Of a stretch of DNA of 5,495 nucleotides, positions 5,465 to 5,495 are shown in pieces. The stretch's first letter is position 1; each line of letters starts with the position of its first letter. Below the pieces are notes generated by a model, which did no database searches, was not told the DNA's origin, and worked only from the letters and a program-made list of their open reading frames with translations. Location of the stretch: the NCBI GenBank assembly GCA_018065365.1, contig JAGHTH010000044.1:1-5495 (forward strand). Direction: 5' to 3'. Both the position numbers and the translations under genes were made by a program. The DNA comes from Candidatus Coliplasma caballi (GTDB lineage: Bacteria; Bacillota; Clostridia; Oscillospirales; CAG-382).

Positions 5465-5495
5465 AATAAACGCGGGTGAGCGGTGCGCCGGCCGG

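Noticed and set aside
5349..5495. Alternative minus-strand frame open from the window edge to a TGA overlapping the sigE ATG
   Set aside because: It stays open, but its translation is Arg/Cys/Pro-rich with no resemblance to SpoIIGA. The frame ending in GLLPSSLLG is the better candidate.

Overview
The window looks like chromosomal DNA from an endospore-forming member of the Firmicutes, most likely an uncultured, moderately GC-rich Clostridia lineage. The main evidence is a clear gene for the mother-cell sporulation sigma factor sigma-E, with its characteristic pro-sequence. Supporting evidence is a clostridial/bacillar-type D-Ala-D-Ala carboxypeptidase next to an S4-domain pseudouridine synthase, strong Shine-Dalgarno sites, and AT-rich intergenic DNA between GC-richer genes. 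No mobile element, CRISPR array, tRNA or rRNA is visible.

Layout. (1) Positions 1-1490, minus strand: a penicillin-binding-protein-5-type carboxypeptidase gene (327-1490), then an RluB/RsuA-family pseudouridine synthase gene that runs off the left edge. They form one transcription unit from a consensus housekeeping promoter (TTGACA-17 bp-TATAAT). (2) Positions 1491-1738: the divergent control region. It holds that promoter, a second sigma-A-type promoter pointing right, and a perfect 13-bp inverted repeat that closely brackets the right-pointing promoter. (3) Positions 1739-4591, plus strand: a compact three-gene unit made of galE (UDP-glucose 4-epimerase), a secreted membrane-anchored protein with two tandem CHAP domains, and a 76-residue unknown protein that overlaps the CHAP gene by 4 bp. 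(4) Positions 4613-4640: a strong bidirectional terminator between convergent units. (5) Positions 4647-5351, minus strand: sigE, preceded by what may be the last codons of spoIIGA. The final ~70 bases contain a 7-G run and an 11-T run that break this reading frame and may be unreliable sequence.

How the genes fit together. The recognisable products mostly concern the cell envelope and sporulation: DD-carboxypeptidase trimming of stem peptides, GalE supply of UDP-galactose-type precursors, a tethered peptidoglycan amidase/peptidase-like protein, and sigma-E. The most interesting item is the CHAP protein. Its first CHAP domain keeps the Cys-His-Asn catalytic positions, while the second, clearly an internal duplicate, has lost all three (Cys to Ser, His to Arg, Asn to Ser). 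It therefore looks like an active enzyme fused to its own pseudoenzyme, held on an acidic Ser/Glu stalk. The 76-residue partner is unrecognised, with a weak Sm/Hfq-like residue pattern. No elaborate new defence or mobile system is evident.
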